Numbered from the stretch's first letter, positions 53,259 to 62,987 are shown. The stretch is 64,000 bases of DNA from JAQUBU01 sp036677685 (GCA_036677685.1 JAVBWA010000013.1:1-64000); one strand, 5' to 3'. The notes: generated from the letters alone by a model not told the origin. Program-made: numbers and translations.

Positions 53259-54068
53259 ATGTCTTTCTTCACATTGTCTGATTGGTTCACAATTGAACAA
53301 AAAGTTAATGCCAATCATCCTGCCGATATAGGGTCATTACGCGAAATAGTCAATGAGCTTATGAAGCACATTGACGTAAAAATGATATTAAAACAACGTC
53401 GCTATTTCAGAGCAAGAGAAATTGATCCTGCTGATGATGATAAATCATGTTTAGATGGTTATAAAACCGGTTTTTATGGTTATGATGCACAAAAATCATC
53501 GGCTCCTCCTTCTAAAGATGCTAAAGCTGGAAGGGCAAATACAAAACATTGTCCTGTTCTTTATTTGGCTGAAGACCCATATACAGCTTTAGCAGAATTG
53601 AGACCCGGAAAAAGAGTTAATATTAGTATTGCTGAATTTGAAATTTTAGAGAATCTTAATGTCCCTAGTTTCCAGTATTCCGAAAAGCCCTACCCCAATG
53701 ATTTGAATGGTTTTATCTTAAAACCTAACCACTGGGAATATCTTTGGAACAGGTTATCCCTTGCTTTTTATATGCCAGTCAATAATGACAACGAGTACCA
53801 CATCACTCAGGGTATTGCAAAGTGTATAAAGGAACTTGGATATGATGGGGTCGAATACAATAGTTCCCTGTCAGCTAATGGTACAAACTTGGTTATATTC
53901 GATCCAAATAAAGCACGAGCACTTAACTCAAAAAGATACCAAACTCATGCAGTGTTATACTACGCAGAAGAAGTCTTGCCTAGACAAAATAACGAGAAAT
54001 TGGTACCCAAGTCGATTACTGAAAAATTTACTGATGATCATATTGATTCATTTCTCAGTAAATTTTAA
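53259..54068 (+). CDS. RES-domain protein
   Basis: A 269-residue protein with a RES domain: RRYFRAREIDPADD, then GRANTKHCPVLYLAEDPYTA and LAELRPG, and GYDGVEYNSS near the end. The arginine, tyrosine and glutamate of these segments match the NAD-binding pocket of RES toxins, which degrade NAD+. No Xre-type antitoxin gene is adjacent, so it may be a solitary defence-type effector, or have an unrecognised partner. The start is the ATG at 53259 with GGAGG eight bases upstream. Confidence 0.8.
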   Translation: MSFFTLSDWFTIEQKVNANHPADIGSLREIVNELMKHIDVKMILKQRRYFRAREIDPADDDKSCLDGYKTGFYGYDAQKSSAPPSKDAKAGRANTKHCPVLYLAEDPYTALAELRPGKRVNISIAEFEILENLNVPSFQYSEKPYPNDLNGFILKPNHWEYLWNRLSLAFYMPVNNDNEYHITQGIAKCIKELGYDGVEYNSSLSANGTNLVIFDPNKARALNSKRYQTHAVLYYAEEVLPRQNNEKLVPKSITEKFTDDHIDSFLSKF

Positions 54069-54127
54069 TAATAAACGGAATTCTCCAGCACTATCCTTGT
54101 ATCTACGCATCTTTAACACACCACACA

Positions 54128-54583
54128 CTACCTTTCTCGCCCTATATTGAGGTATATCCTTTTTGTTTTATAAGCCGCATCAAGGGACCTGATAAAATTC
54201 ATGTCCTTGGGAGTTGGCCGGAACCAAACACGCTTGCCATCAAACGATGTTCCCCAGGGCTTAAAAAACAGGCACACTGAGTGTCCGGATTGTATACCAC
54301 ATGCCCAGTCATTATATGCCTCATGACGTTTAAGCAAAACATTCGCAACCATCTCAGCAAGGTCATACCCCCCGTATGGATAACCTTCGACTGGGGTTAA
54401 TATCAACATAAAAGCTTTAGCCATATGTTCAGCGGTGGGAATAGCCCTACTATTCAACCACTTTTCAGCTGTACTGGGCAAAGGCAGGTCATAATGGCGA
54501 TCAGCAAGTCCCTGCCCACGTAATTTATGAATATACCTTTTCAAACTTGGGATACTTTTAAACTGACGAGCTTGAACGATCAT
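54128..54583 (-). CDS. Element protein of unknown function
   Basis: A 151-residue protein, recognised only as non-random by its ribosome site (GGAGG nine bases before the ATG at 54583) and its overlap with the upstream RHH-like gene. It contains RQFKSIPSLKRYIHKLRGQG at the N-terminus. Its short size rules out a full relaxase. It might be a mobilization accessory protein. Confidence 0.6.
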   Translation of the reverse strand: MIVQARQFKSIPSLKRYIHKLRGQGLADRHYDLPLPSTAEKWLNSRAIPTAEHMAKAFMLILTPVEGYPYGGYDLAEMVANVLLKRHEAYNDWACGIQSGHSVCLFFKPWGTSFDGKRVWFRPTPKDMNFIRSLDAAYKTKRIYLNIGRER

Positions 54584-54878
54584 CTTGACCATCCTCCATA
54601 AGTCTTCTTTTCACCCATTTGTCTGCCTTGGCCAAGCAGTTAAGCATAAACTCCTGTTGTTTATCAACATCGCCTGGAGCAAATAACTGAGCCAACATCT
54701 CCATAGTTGCCCGACTTATAACAGCAGTTCTAATCGCCCAATCTACATAATCCTTGGTTTCTAAATAGTATTCAACAGCTTGTGATATAGCGTGACTTTC
54801 CGTAGAACCAGAAAACAAAGACTTAACCTTACGAAGAAGAGCCGGTTCAATGAAAACCACAACCCTTTCTTTTCCCAT
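54558..54878 (-). CDS. Ribbon-helix-helix-like element protein
   Basis: A 106-residue protein with an N-terminal RHH-like pattern: strand ERVVVFIEP, then helix ALLRKVKSLF and helix SHAISQAVEYYLE. The rest is helical. GAGG precedes the ATG. It overlaps the next gene by 26 bases. Its place beside the GC-rich repeats at 54.9-55.4 kb suggests it could bind that region, as relaxosome or plasmid-partition RHH proteins do. Confidence 0.6.
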   Translation of the reverse strand: MGKERVVVFIEPALLRKVKSLFSGSTESHAISQAVEYYLETKDYVDWAIRTAVISRATMEMLAQLFAPGDVDKQQEFMLNCLAKADKWVKRRLMEDGQDDRSSSSV

Positions 54879-54904
54879 AAAATCACCTCAAGAAGAATAA
54901 TAAC

Positions 54905-55400
54905 AACCTAGTGCCGCCCTCCGCTCCGCTGCGGGCGGCAACCTGGGCCCTGGCTTCCGGGGGCGCCTGGTCCGGGTCCCTGGTGACCCAGGTTATGGCT
55001 ATTGGTTTCATAAAATTGGCAAAAATCCCGATAGGCTTACGAGTTAAAGGCCGGCCTTTTTTAGGTTCCATTTAGAATATACATGAAGCCTTGCCGCACC
55101 TTCTTTTTGTAAAATGGTGCCACCGTGGAAACCCGGCTTGGTCTTGGTTGCACCCTGGTCCAGTACACCAGGGTTTCCAGGAACCCGGTTTGGTGCCACC
55201 GTGGAATCCCGGCGCGCCAAGGCCTGGGGCCTTCTACGGTTGCACTCTTCTAAAACTAAAGTTTTAGGTAGGGGATTTTTGCCGACTGAGTGTGCGAAGG
55301 AGGCAAACCAGGTGTAAAAAAACCTGACCGCTAGAAAGGTCGCATAAAACACGACCAGTCAAACCTTAATCTCTTTAAAAGGTCGCATAAAATATGACCT
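54905..55400. repeat. GC-rich repeat region, candidate oriT or replication origin
   Basis: No gene is credible here. GGTGCCACCGTGGAA recurs at 55116 and 55192, each followed by a CCCGG. CCCTGGT/ACCAGGG form a 7-bp dyad at 55153-55173. GGTCGCATAAAA recurs at 55337 and 55381, each folding with a following GACC. A GCCGCCC/GGGCGGC hairpin lies near 54913. The mix of dyads and direct repeats, between an RHH-like gene and a cargo gene, is what an oriT or iteron origin would look like. Confidence 0.5.
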
Positions 55401-55410
55401 TCAAAATAAT

Positions 55411-56010
55411 TTAGCTAATACAATGTGAACGATATTTATATAAACCGTTATATTGTTCTCTGGCATCCTTTGTCATGATCTGCTGAACTATATACGGATC
55501 GAACTGGCTGCCGGCCATTTTTTCTATTTCTCTTATAGCCTCATCAAAGCCAAACGGCACGGGGCGGTAACACCTAGGAGTAATCATCGCATCCAACGTA
55601 TCAGCAACAGCAATTATTCTTCCGAATATAGGGATGTCTTCGCCTTTTATACCTGCTGGGTAGCCGCACCCATTATATTGCTCATGATGACTAATAACGC
55701 CTGATATCACTTCTTTTACAGGTATACTGTGTCGATTTAAGATCCTGCTGCCGTACTGCGGATGAGCATGTAAAACCTCCCAGTCCCTTTGAGATAAGGG
55801 TCCACCTTTATTGAGTACATAAATGGGCACCTTTATTTTGCCTATATCATGTAAAAGAGCTGCATGGCGTAAGTCGTTTTTTTCTTTTGCATTTAGGCCA
55901 ATACATTCCCCAATAAATTGTGAAATCTGGGCAACCCTTAAACTGTGGCGGTAAGTGCTGTAGTCGTACATCATGATTTTGTTTAAATGAATGTAGATAA
56001 ATTCACGCAA
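55411..56010 (-). CDS. Stand-alone HD-GYP protein
   Basis: A 199-residue HD-GYP domain without a sensor. It has RHSLRVAQISQFIG, LLHDIGKIKVP and HHEQYNGCGYPAGI. The last motif has N where most family members have D (HHE-x-x-D-G-x-G-Y-P), which could alter metal binding. Otherwise it should break down cyclic di-GMP. The start is TTG with AAGGAGG eight bases upstream. Confidence 0.82.
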   Translation of the reverse strand: MREFIYIHLNKIMMYDYSTYRHSLRVAQISQFIGECIGLNAKEKNDLRHAALLHDIGKIKVPIYVLNKGGPLSQRDWEVLHAHPQYGSRILNRHSIPVKEVISGVISHHEQYNGCGYPAGIKGEDIPIFGRIIAVADTLDAMITPRCYRPVPFGFDEAIREIEKMAGSQFDPYIVQQIMTKDAREQYNGLYKYRSHCIS

Positions 56011-56062
56011 TTTTACGTACCTCCTTCCTTTATAATATTGCTCGTAAAATAACCTATATAAA

Positions 56063-56106
56063 AAAAGAGGGTAACACCGCAGTATAGTTGCAGTGTTACC
56101 CTCTTA
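56063..56106 (-). terminator. Terminator after the giant PKD protein gene
   Basis: On the minus strand AAGAGGGTAACACTGC and a near-perfect complement form a 16-bp stem followed by TTTTTTT. It is about 30 bases beyond the stop of the 56135-61444 gene. Confidence 0.87.
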
Positions 56107-56134
56107 ACTAATTATCAACTCTTAGTCTGTTTCG

Positions 56135-59100
56135 TTACTTAACGATATACACATGGGTCTTTGGCGGTACGGCAGGTACAAATATCGGATCTTTCATGAA
56201 AACTGCAGTAATCGTTCTGTTTCCTGTCATACGTATTGTACAGGTTGCATTGCGACTAATTACTTCATCGCCATCCCGCCATTCCAAGAAGTATGTTCCA
56301 CTGGTTATCGGGGATGCTGTTAGAGTTACCTGCTGGTTCAGACTATAAGCCCCGATCTCATTGGAATTGATATTCACCGGGAATACGGGTGCATTGACGC
56401 GATCTGTCCCTGATGGCCCCGGTGGATTACCACCCGGCGTAGCTGTTGCCGTTCCTCTTCCATTTTGTATCGACATGGACTCCAGAGTCAGCATAAAATA
56501 ATTAATAACTTTGACCGTTTGACTTACCGGGTCGCTCCAAACACCTTCGGTGTCTCTAACGCGCAGAGTGACAAGATAGTCGCCTGCATTTGGCCAGCTT
56601 ACCGGAAACGGGACTGCACTTACTTTGTTAAGTGTTCCGATCCCTTGTATAGTCCATTCCCAGCTTGCAAGCGGATCTCCATCCGGGTCATAGGAACTGT
56701 CAATCAAAGAACACGGATTGTTAACAAAAACCGGATTGGGCAGTGCATCAAAGACCGCAATAGGCTTATTATTAAGGACGGTAAATAACTTCTGGTCAGT
56801 CCAATCCGACCAGGCCCCATGAGCATCCCGCACTCTAAGCCGTATTGCATAGACTCCCTTGGTAGTGAAAGAAGATGGGATAATTAGACTGGATTTCCAC
56901 TCTTCCCCGGTGGTCGTATTCCTATATTGCCATTCCCAATTACGCAAACCCTTTTTACCCTCGGGGTCGGTATTAACCAGGTCAGGATCATAACTATTAT
57001 CGGTTATGACCAGGCTGCCGGTTTTATTAATCGTTGTTGATGAAAGTGTAAATGCAGCAATAGGCCTGCGGTGAACCAGAACGGTCAGATACGCATCCAT
57101 GCTTGACCACTTGGCCCCGGACTTGGGATCGTTTAAATAGGCGGCATTAGTTACTGGGATATCCTTGGCCCGGTATCGCACCTGGAAGGTTCCCACTTTA
57201 TCAAAGGAAGTTGGAGGTATCGATACTTTCGCACCATGCAAATACGAAACGCCCATTGAGTTGCAAAGACTGTACGAACCCAGTTTGTACGGGTCATGGC
57301 TAAACTCCCATCGCATCGTGCCGGCCGGGTCAGTTTCCGGGTCGGAGTAATTGCCGGTTAGCTCAACCTTCTGGTTCACCAGGACTATATTATCCGCCCC
57401 CCGTTCCTGGTTTACCTGGGTAATAATCTTTTGCGCCAAGTCAGACAGTGGCCCGGGCATGGAGGCTGCTGTCTGTATCCACCAGCCGCCTTCTGAATTT
57501 TGTATCAACTCATTGGCTTGGGTCTTGGTTTGGCCAGCTGCAGGTGATATTACCGCTAGTTTCAGATGGTTAGTTTTAAGTTGGGAAATTACACTGTCCC
57601 TTTTCGTACTGTAGTCTTTATATTTATCTGAATCTATGATCGATACAGCAAAATTGGACTTTTGGTTATCCCATGAATGGCTGCTTATAACCTGGCTTAA
57701 ATACTGGAGCCCTTGCTTCTGGCTAAAGCTCCTAATCGCTCCGTCCCTGGTTCCATCTGCTTTAATTCCATAACACAAAAGGTTTCCTCCATCACTCCAC
57801 AGGTATTCATGAGCTATGTTTATAACTGTATTACCATTTGCTGAATTAAGTATCTTGACTGCCGGTTTTCCGCTGACAACTGCCTTAACCACTATTCCAT
57901 TGTTAAATAATGTCCCAGACGCTATATCCCCGTCACTGGTGCTCTTTTGCCATACCAGGGCACCAGCTGAATTATAATATTTGTTAGATCTGCTGCTTTG
58001 GAGTATAAAGGCTCCGCTATCCAATATTATTCCGTTTTCTCCGCTGGCAAGCAGGCTGGTTCCGTTACTGCCATATATCTTGTGGTTTTCGGTATATTGG
58101 TTGCTTGTAACACCCATTATATAATCAACTAGGTTATCGTTTACTCTTTTTATGGACGGTTCATACTTGGGAGACCACTGGTTAGGGCGAAAATAGCTTG
58201 TGTATTTGGCCGTTGTCCAGGCAATTGAAAAATCGGACTTTATAACGGAATAATAAATATCGCTGGGGCCATCATCAACATTATTTATAAATTCAGCCTT
58301 TACCCCTATAATACTGTCGTTTACGCATTGGGCGGTCATTTGGAATTTGGTTGCCCAGCTGCTTGTGGGCGGAAGGTTGCCCGGCCAGAGATCGGTATAG
58401 GTATTTCTCAGTGTTATGGCTCCAGTGCTGTTAGTGATGGTGTAAAGATAGGCGTAATCCTGACCATATCCGGGGCTAAACTGTGCGCAGCTAAATAGTA
58501 CGGCTGTTTGGTTTCCGGTATAAGGAGCAACCAGGGCCGCTCCTTCCCCGTGCTGCCATCCGGCTACATCATTATTAATATTTATTGGTACTTCCTGAGA
58601 TGCCATAATTCCCGATGTGTTAACTACCTTGAACCAGTTAAGACCTGTAATTATGGCAAGGTTATTGTTTGCCGCACCATAACATTTTAATGTGCCAAAT
58701 AAGCTGCTTCCGTGTGCATTTATTGGATATTGATAAGAGTAAATATTATTGAATCCTGAAGGACCTACCATAACAATATAATCCCAATAATTAGCATAAT
58801 TTATAGGATCGGTTCTCAAAAATAAAAAATGTTCATAGTCTGAAAAGCTGTGTTCTAGGGTTACGGGTATTTCTGCCGAATCGGTTCGTCTACTATAGGT
58901 CATAAAGTTTTTGTTCCATCCCAATGTCCGGTTGTAATTTATCTTCTGTAGATATTGTTTGCACTCTATCCAGTTTCCAGATGGTTTTTCGGCTTTGTAC
59001 CACACAAATATACTGCCGTTAGGAGCAAGGATTATCCTTTGAAAAATATATTTCCATCCATGTGCATCAGCTGGTATTACCGATGTAATAAGGCTGTCAT

Positions 59101-61444
59101 ATGTCGCCCTGGCAGTAATTATATTTCGGTCAGCAGTTATATGCGCTACGCTGTCCAATCTCCATTCAGGGTTGCCGTAGTTTGGTGTATAGTATGTTTG
59201 ATAATATGTGCCATCATTAAGTTCATATACAGTAAAGTAGTCTGCTTTTTGGCCTGTGGCTACATTGAATGCATGGGGCTTTGTCCACCCCCACACCGGA
59301 TTAACAAACGCTTGCTTTTCATCTATAAAGTACCAATCAGGAGATATTATCGGCTCTATTCTTTGTATTTCTCCTGTAGTTGTAAATGGATTTACAACAT
59401 TATATTTTTCCGCAGTATCACCCGCTGTTACCTTCTGAACTCCCGTAACCGGGTCAATGCCTCCTGCTTCCAGAGCAGCTATGAATCCGGCCTGGGAGGA
59501 TTGGAGGCTGTTGTATTTGCTGTCCGATACGGTGTAATCTGCGGCAAATTGAACATCCACCGGCATTTTCTTTTTAATCTCAAAAGCTGTTGCGGGGGCC
59601 AGGTTGATAACTACTACTTGTTTTTCTTCCAGGGCTTTTCCAGAAGTATTTCCGGTCAGGCCGTTGGTCATAACGCCCCAAACTACGGCTCTTTCCCTTA
59701 CGGCAAGTTCCAGCTTATATCTCCCGGTCTTTTTGAATCTTATTTTGGGATACTGGTCGTTTCCGGATGTTGTTGTCAACGTTGCTGAATCAGCACCGGC
59801 AACAACGAAAACCCCTGTATTATTCGCATCATAGTATAGGCACCAGGTCCGCTGGAAGATTTCATCCCCTAACGCCCCATCCGGAGCTGCCGGGTGGCTT
59901 TGGTCATGGACGGTTATTACATTTCCCTGATAAGAGTTTCTAAGGGTTTCGGACACAAGCCAGAAGTCAGCTACAGGCGGCTGATCCGGATAGACTGTAA
60001 ATATTCTTTCGGTCCACTCCGATTCATTGTCATTCGTATCCTTCACTTTTAGCCGTACTTTCCAGGACCCGGTCTGGTTAAGTACACTGTTTGTCAGGGT
60101 TCTTTCATTAGAAGTTCCCTTCCCCAGCGGATATCTGCCTACATAGTCGCGTTTCAGGCTTCCATCCGGGCCGTAGATCTTCCATTCCATCTCATCCCAT
60201 TTAATGTCTCTTTCCATAGCCGCTGTGCTTTCATCGCCGTCTACATGAAACTCCCGGCCTATCATGATGCTGTCGCTGGATATGGTAATTACGGCTGCCG
60301 GTAATGCTGGACCTACTACTACGCTTTTAGTGCAAGAATCGGAATCCCCGTCCTGGTCCTCGACCCTGAGGGTGATTTTATATGTCCCGACTTCTGCCCA
60401 GTTCACGTTTACGTTCCGCTCAGTGGAAGTCGCCGGAGTTCCACTTTGTATGGTCCACTTATAGCTTACTATCTCTTCCCCGTTGGCTGCGCCCGGGTGG
60501 CTTGAGTTGTCGCGGAGCTGTATCGTCTGCCCTTCAACAGGGGTGGGATTACTTATATCAAAATCGGCAATCGGATCATAATCAGGCGGTGGGGGCGGAG
60601 GCGGAGGCGGCTCCGGTGCCGGCGGTTCAGGCGGCGTTGGAGTTACTGCCGGCGGGGTGGCCGCATCGGGAATAAAAACTGCCCGGATGGTTTGGTTTTT
60701 GTTCATCGTGATATTGTGCTGCGGTGTGGTTGCTATGCTGTTTCCGGCTAAAACATCATACCAGTAGACAAATTTCCAGCCGCCAACCGGCAAAGCTGAT
60801 AATTGAACTGTACCGGACATGTTGTTATATACTGTTCCCGGGGCCTGGCTCCCGACCGGGGTGGTGCTGCCCTGCCCCTCTATCTGCATGGTCAAGGTAT
60901 ATGAAATAGGCTTATATGGGTCATATGCCCATCCCCAGCGGGTTTCAGCAGCGGCAATGCAACTGCCCAGGCCGTATTGATTAAATACGGGCGCTACCTG
61001 TGCTTTTTCCTCAATGGTGGCTTTCACAACACCGTTTTGCAGGACCTTTATCTGAGCGCCGAGGTTAATACCATTAGAAATATCATTTGCGGCTGCGCGG
61101 ATCTGCGCAACGGAGGCGCCGGACCGGTTTGCTATGTCCGCTGCGGTGAAGTCCACGCTATCAGACGATGAAGAACTGTAGAAACCCTTACTGGTCAGAT
61201 ACGCCTGGTCAAAGAAGGCGTAATACGGGCCGATCCAGATCTTCAGGCCGGTTGTACGGTATACTGTCCCGGTTGAATGAGCGTTGGATGATACGGTGAA
61301 CCGGACAGAAAGAAAAGTATGATTAGAGTCTTCTGATCTCCTGACTCTTCCCTCATTGTCGGCCATCGCCGTACCCGGCAGAAAACAAAAAATACAGCTA
61401 AACATAAGGACAAACAAAAACACCAGGACTACATTTTTTCGCAA
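56135..61444 (-). CDS. Giant secreted PKD-repeat surface protein
   Basis: An exported 1769-residue protein. The signal peptide is NVVLVFLFVLMFSC, ending near GTAMADNEG. After an N-terminal module (to about 260) that ends in an InlB-B-like repeat (WKFVYWYDVLAGNS), a poly-proline linker precedes PKD domains at about 290-380, 385-480 and 490-610. A long unrecognised middle of about 750 residues follows, with beta-propeller-like short repeats. PKD domains return at about 1400-1650, and the end is another InlB-B-like repeat (YFLEWRDGDEVISRN). No sortase motif or C-terminal anchor is seen. The start is TTG with AAAGGAG upstream. It is probably an adhesin or aggregation factor. Confidence 0.85.
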   Translation of the reverse strand: MRKNVVLVFLFVLMFSCIFCFLPGTAMADNEGRVRRSEDSNHTFLSVRFTVSSNAHSTGTVYRTTGLKIWIGPYYAFFDQAYLTSKGFYSSSSSDSVDFTAADIANRSGASVAQIRAAANDISNGINLGAQIKVLQNGVVKATIEEKAQVAPVFNQYGLGSCIAAAETRWGWAYDPYKPISYTLTMQIEGQGSTTPVGSQAPGTVYNNMSGTVQLSALPVGGWKFVYWYDVLAGNSIATTPQHNITMNKNQTIRAVFIPDAATPPAVTPTPPEPPAPEPPPPPPPPPDYDPIADFDISNPTPVEGQTIQLRDNSSHPGAANGEEIVSYKWTIQSGTPATSTERNVNVNWAEVGTYKITLRVEDQDGDSDSCTKSVVVGPALPAAVITISSDSIMIGREFHVDGDESTAAMERDIKWDEMEWKIYGPDGSLKRDYVGRYPLGKGTSNERTLTNSVLNQTGSWKVRLKVKDTNDNESEWTERIFTVYPDQPPVADFWLVSETLRNSYQGNVITVHDQSHPAAPDGALGDEIFQRTWCLYYDANNTGVFVVAGADSATLTTTSGNDQYPKIRFKKTGRYKLELAVRERAVVWGVMTNGLTGNTSGKALEEKQVVVINLAPATAFEIKKKMPVDVQFAADYTVSDSKYNSLQSSQAGFIAALEAGGIDPVTGVQKVTAGDTAEKYNVVNPFTTTGEIQRIEPIISPDWYFIDEKQAFVNPVWGWTKPHAFNVATGQKADYFTVYELNDGTYYQTYYTPNYGNPEWRLDSVAHITADRNIITARATYDSLITSVIPADAHGWKYIFQRIILAPNGSIFVWYKAEKPSGNWIECKQYLQKINYNRTLGWNKNFMTYSRRTDSAEIPVTLEHSFSDYEHFLFLRTDPINYANYWDYIVMVGPSGFNNIYSYQYPINAHGSSLFGTLKCYGAANNNLAIITGLNWFKVVNTSGIMASQEVPININNDVAGWQHGEGAALVAPYTGNQTAVLFSCAQFSPGYGQDYAYLYTITNSTGAITLRNTYTDLWPGNLPPTSSWATKFQMTAQCVNDSIIGVKAEFINNVDDGPSDIYYSVIKSDFSIAWTTAKYTSYFRPNQWSPKYEPSIKRVNDNLVDYIMGVTSNQYTENHKIYGSNGTSLLASGENGIILDSGAFILQSSRSNKYYNSAGALVWQKSTSDGDIASGTLFNNGIVVKAVVSGKPAVKILNSANGNTVINIAHEYLWSDGGNLLCYGIKADGTRDGAIRSFSQKQGLQYLSQVISSHSWDNQKSNFAVSIIDSDKYKDYSTKRDSVISQLKTNHLKLAVISPAAGQTKTQANELIQNSEGGWWIQTAASMPGPLSDLAQKIITQVNQERGADNIVLVNQKVELTGNYSDPETDPAGTMRWEFSHDPYKLGSYSLCNSMGVSYLHGAKVSIPPTSFDKVGTFQVRYRAKDIPVTNAAYLNDPKSGAKWSSMDAYLTVLVHRRPIAAFTLSSTTINKTGSLVITDNSYDPDLVNTDPEGKKGLRNWEWQYRNTTTGEEWKSSLIIPSSFTTKGVYAIRLRVRDAHGAWSDWTDQKLFTVLNNKPIAVFDALPNPVFVNNPCSLIDSSYDPDGDPLASWEWTIQGIGTLNKVSAVPFPVSWPNAGDYLVTLRVRDTEGVWSDPVSQTVKVINYFMLTLESMSIQNGRGTATATPGGNPPGPSGTDRVNAPVFPVNINSNEIGAYSLNQQVTLTASPITSGTYFLEWRDGDEVISRNATCTIRMTGNRTITAVFMKDPIFVPAVPPKTHVYIVK

Positions 61445-61605
61445 ATTTATCCACTCCTTTCTTGCTTTTCATAAATTGAAAACACTTATAGCAGACCACC
61501 CCCAGAAAACAAAAAAATACCCGTACCATAATCGATACGGATATTCCTTGTTAATGCCTCGTGTGCTTTTCACTTCCCCGGGGGGATATTCTACTACTTT
61601 CGGAC

Positions 61606-62547
61606 TTAATTTTTAAATATTACCGGCTGGGCCAAGGCAATAAAATCGTTGCCTTCCAGCCAGTGCGAAGGTTGCGGGGTTTCCCCTTCGGATACAAAAT
61701 AAGTACCAAATTCAAAACCAAATTCAACGTCCTGTTCCGTTACAGAACCATCGCTATTCTGAGTTTGGAGAACGCCCCTTACGCGATTGGCAAAATCCTC
61801 GGCGACTACACAAAAGCATAGGTCTGAGTCAAAAAAGAATTTCTGGTTAGGTTTAATTAAAGCTTTTTGATCTAGAACGGATTGGCGGCTATTTTGTATA
61901 TAGGTTTCTTCATTTTTGTAACCTCCCATTGGAGTATCATCAACCCCTAATCCTGACCGGTACGGATAAGCCATCAACCGGGCCTTTGCCTCCGCTGTTA
62001 GTGAAGTCATAGGCTTCTGGCTTTGAGTTGATGGAGCCGTTACCTCCGGCTGGGTAGTACCGGGTTTAACTTCCGGATTATTTTCCGCTGCAGCCGGTGC
62101 CTTAATTCCTACCGTCTGGGTCTTTTCGTCCCAGGTCACGGTTAACCCGATCGCTTCCGCCACAAAACGGATGGGGAATACCGTCCTGTTCCCTGCTATC
62201 TGCGCCTCGGTATCCATCTGTCGGGTTAAACCGTTAACGGTATATTGCTTGCTGCCGATAGAAAAAACTGCGGTCTTGTCGCCTTTGGCAACGATGGCCT
62301 GCCGGGCGGCATCGTTCCAGGTTACGGCAGCGCCGGCAGCTTCCATAGGCGCCCGCACCGGCACCAGGGTACGGTTATCTTTGTTTATAAAAGGTTTCTG
62401 GTCCGGGAACTGAACATTTTGACCGTTTACTATTACCTGGATCTCCTGAGCCAGGACCGGAGAAACCGAGCTCATTATGTAAGCCACGGCTAAAAAGAAA
62501 ACACATACTCCCAACGCAAGCAGCTTCTGCTTAGTAAATATCTTCAA
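61606..62547 (-). CDS. Secreted stalk-domain (copper amine oxidase N-like) protein
   Basis: A 313-residue exported protein with signal peptide LALGVCVFFLAVAYIMSS and a likely cleavage near VLAQE. Residues 35-155 are two copies of the copper-amine-oxidase N-terminal ('stalk') module: NKDNRTLVPVRAPMEAAGA, then GNRTVFPIRFVAEAIGL. A proline/threonine/glutamine linker separates a C-terminal domain I do not recognise. Such domains bind cell-surface polymers. TTG start with GGAGGG upstream. The giant PKD gene lies 160 bases downstream. Confidence 0.85.
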   Translation of the reverse strand: MKIFTKQKLLALGVCVFFLAVAYIMSSVSPVLAQEIQVIVNGQNVQFPDQKPFINKDNRTLVPVRAPMEAAGAAVTWNDAARQAIVAKGDKTAVFSIGSKQYTVNGLTRQMDTEAQIAGNRTVFPIRFVAEAIGLTVTWDEKTQTVGIKAPAAAENNPEVKPGTTQPEVTAPSTQSQKPMTSLTAEAKARLMAYPYRSGLGVDDTPMGGYKNEETYIQNSRQSVLDQKALIKPNQKFFFDSDLCFCVVAEDFANRVRGVLQTQNSDGSVTEQDVEFGFEFGTYFVSEGETPQPSHWLEGNDFIALAQPVIFKN

Positions 62548-62561
62548 ATGAAATCCCTCCT

Positions 62562-62987
62562 CTATAATCCTTTTCGGTTATCTATCCAGTATAATTTGAA
62601 TCCTAATTTCTGACTGGCCATCTTTATTTCAGGGTCACCTGTGACTAGTTCAGCTTGTTTTTGTATGGCAGCTCCTATCGCAAAGGCGTCCGCATATGCA
62701 AGTTTATTTTGCGCTTTAACAGCAGCAGCCGCTATAGTTAACTCAGAATCAGCAACAAGTATCTCTAGCGGCCAGGCAGAAAGAACATCCAGAACACGTT
62801 CGGCTTCCATTTTTCCATATTCCCGCCATACCCGATAATACACTTCCCCAACATTGATCCAGGTCATATATAGCTTGATCTTTTCATCCTGAGCCTGCCG
62901 TAACAGTGCGAAAACCTCTTCCGCGCAAGGTTCATCCTGCAGATAAGATAGTACAGCATAAGAATCGAAGATATAACTCTTAATCAT
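62562..62987 (-). CDS. PIN-domain toxin (VapC-like)
   Basis: Probable ribonuclease toxin, 141 residues. The PIN fold acidic residues are visible: D in IFDSYAVLSYL, E in NVGEVYYRV, D in LAYADAFAIGAA and D in VTGDPEI. The ATG start at 62987 overlaps the antitoxin stop by eight bases and has GGAAGG upstream. An in-frame GTG nine bases earlier is less likely. It should be neutralised by the AbrB-like protein. Confidence 0.87.
   Translation of the reverse strand: MIKSYIFDSYAVLSYLQDEPCAEEVFALLRQAQDEKIKLYMTWINVGEVYYRVWREYGKMEAERVLDVLSAWPLEILVADSELTIAAAAVKAQNKLAYADAFAIGAAIQKQAELVTGDPEIKMASQKLGFKLYWIDNRKGL

Noticed and set aside
54128..54583. Relaxase
   Set aside because: At 151 residues with no HUH or two-histidine motif it is too short; left as unknown.
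58955..59788. 277-codon plus-strand frame inside the PKD gene
   Set aside because: Antisense shadow rich in cysteine, tyrosine and serine, with no ribosome site.
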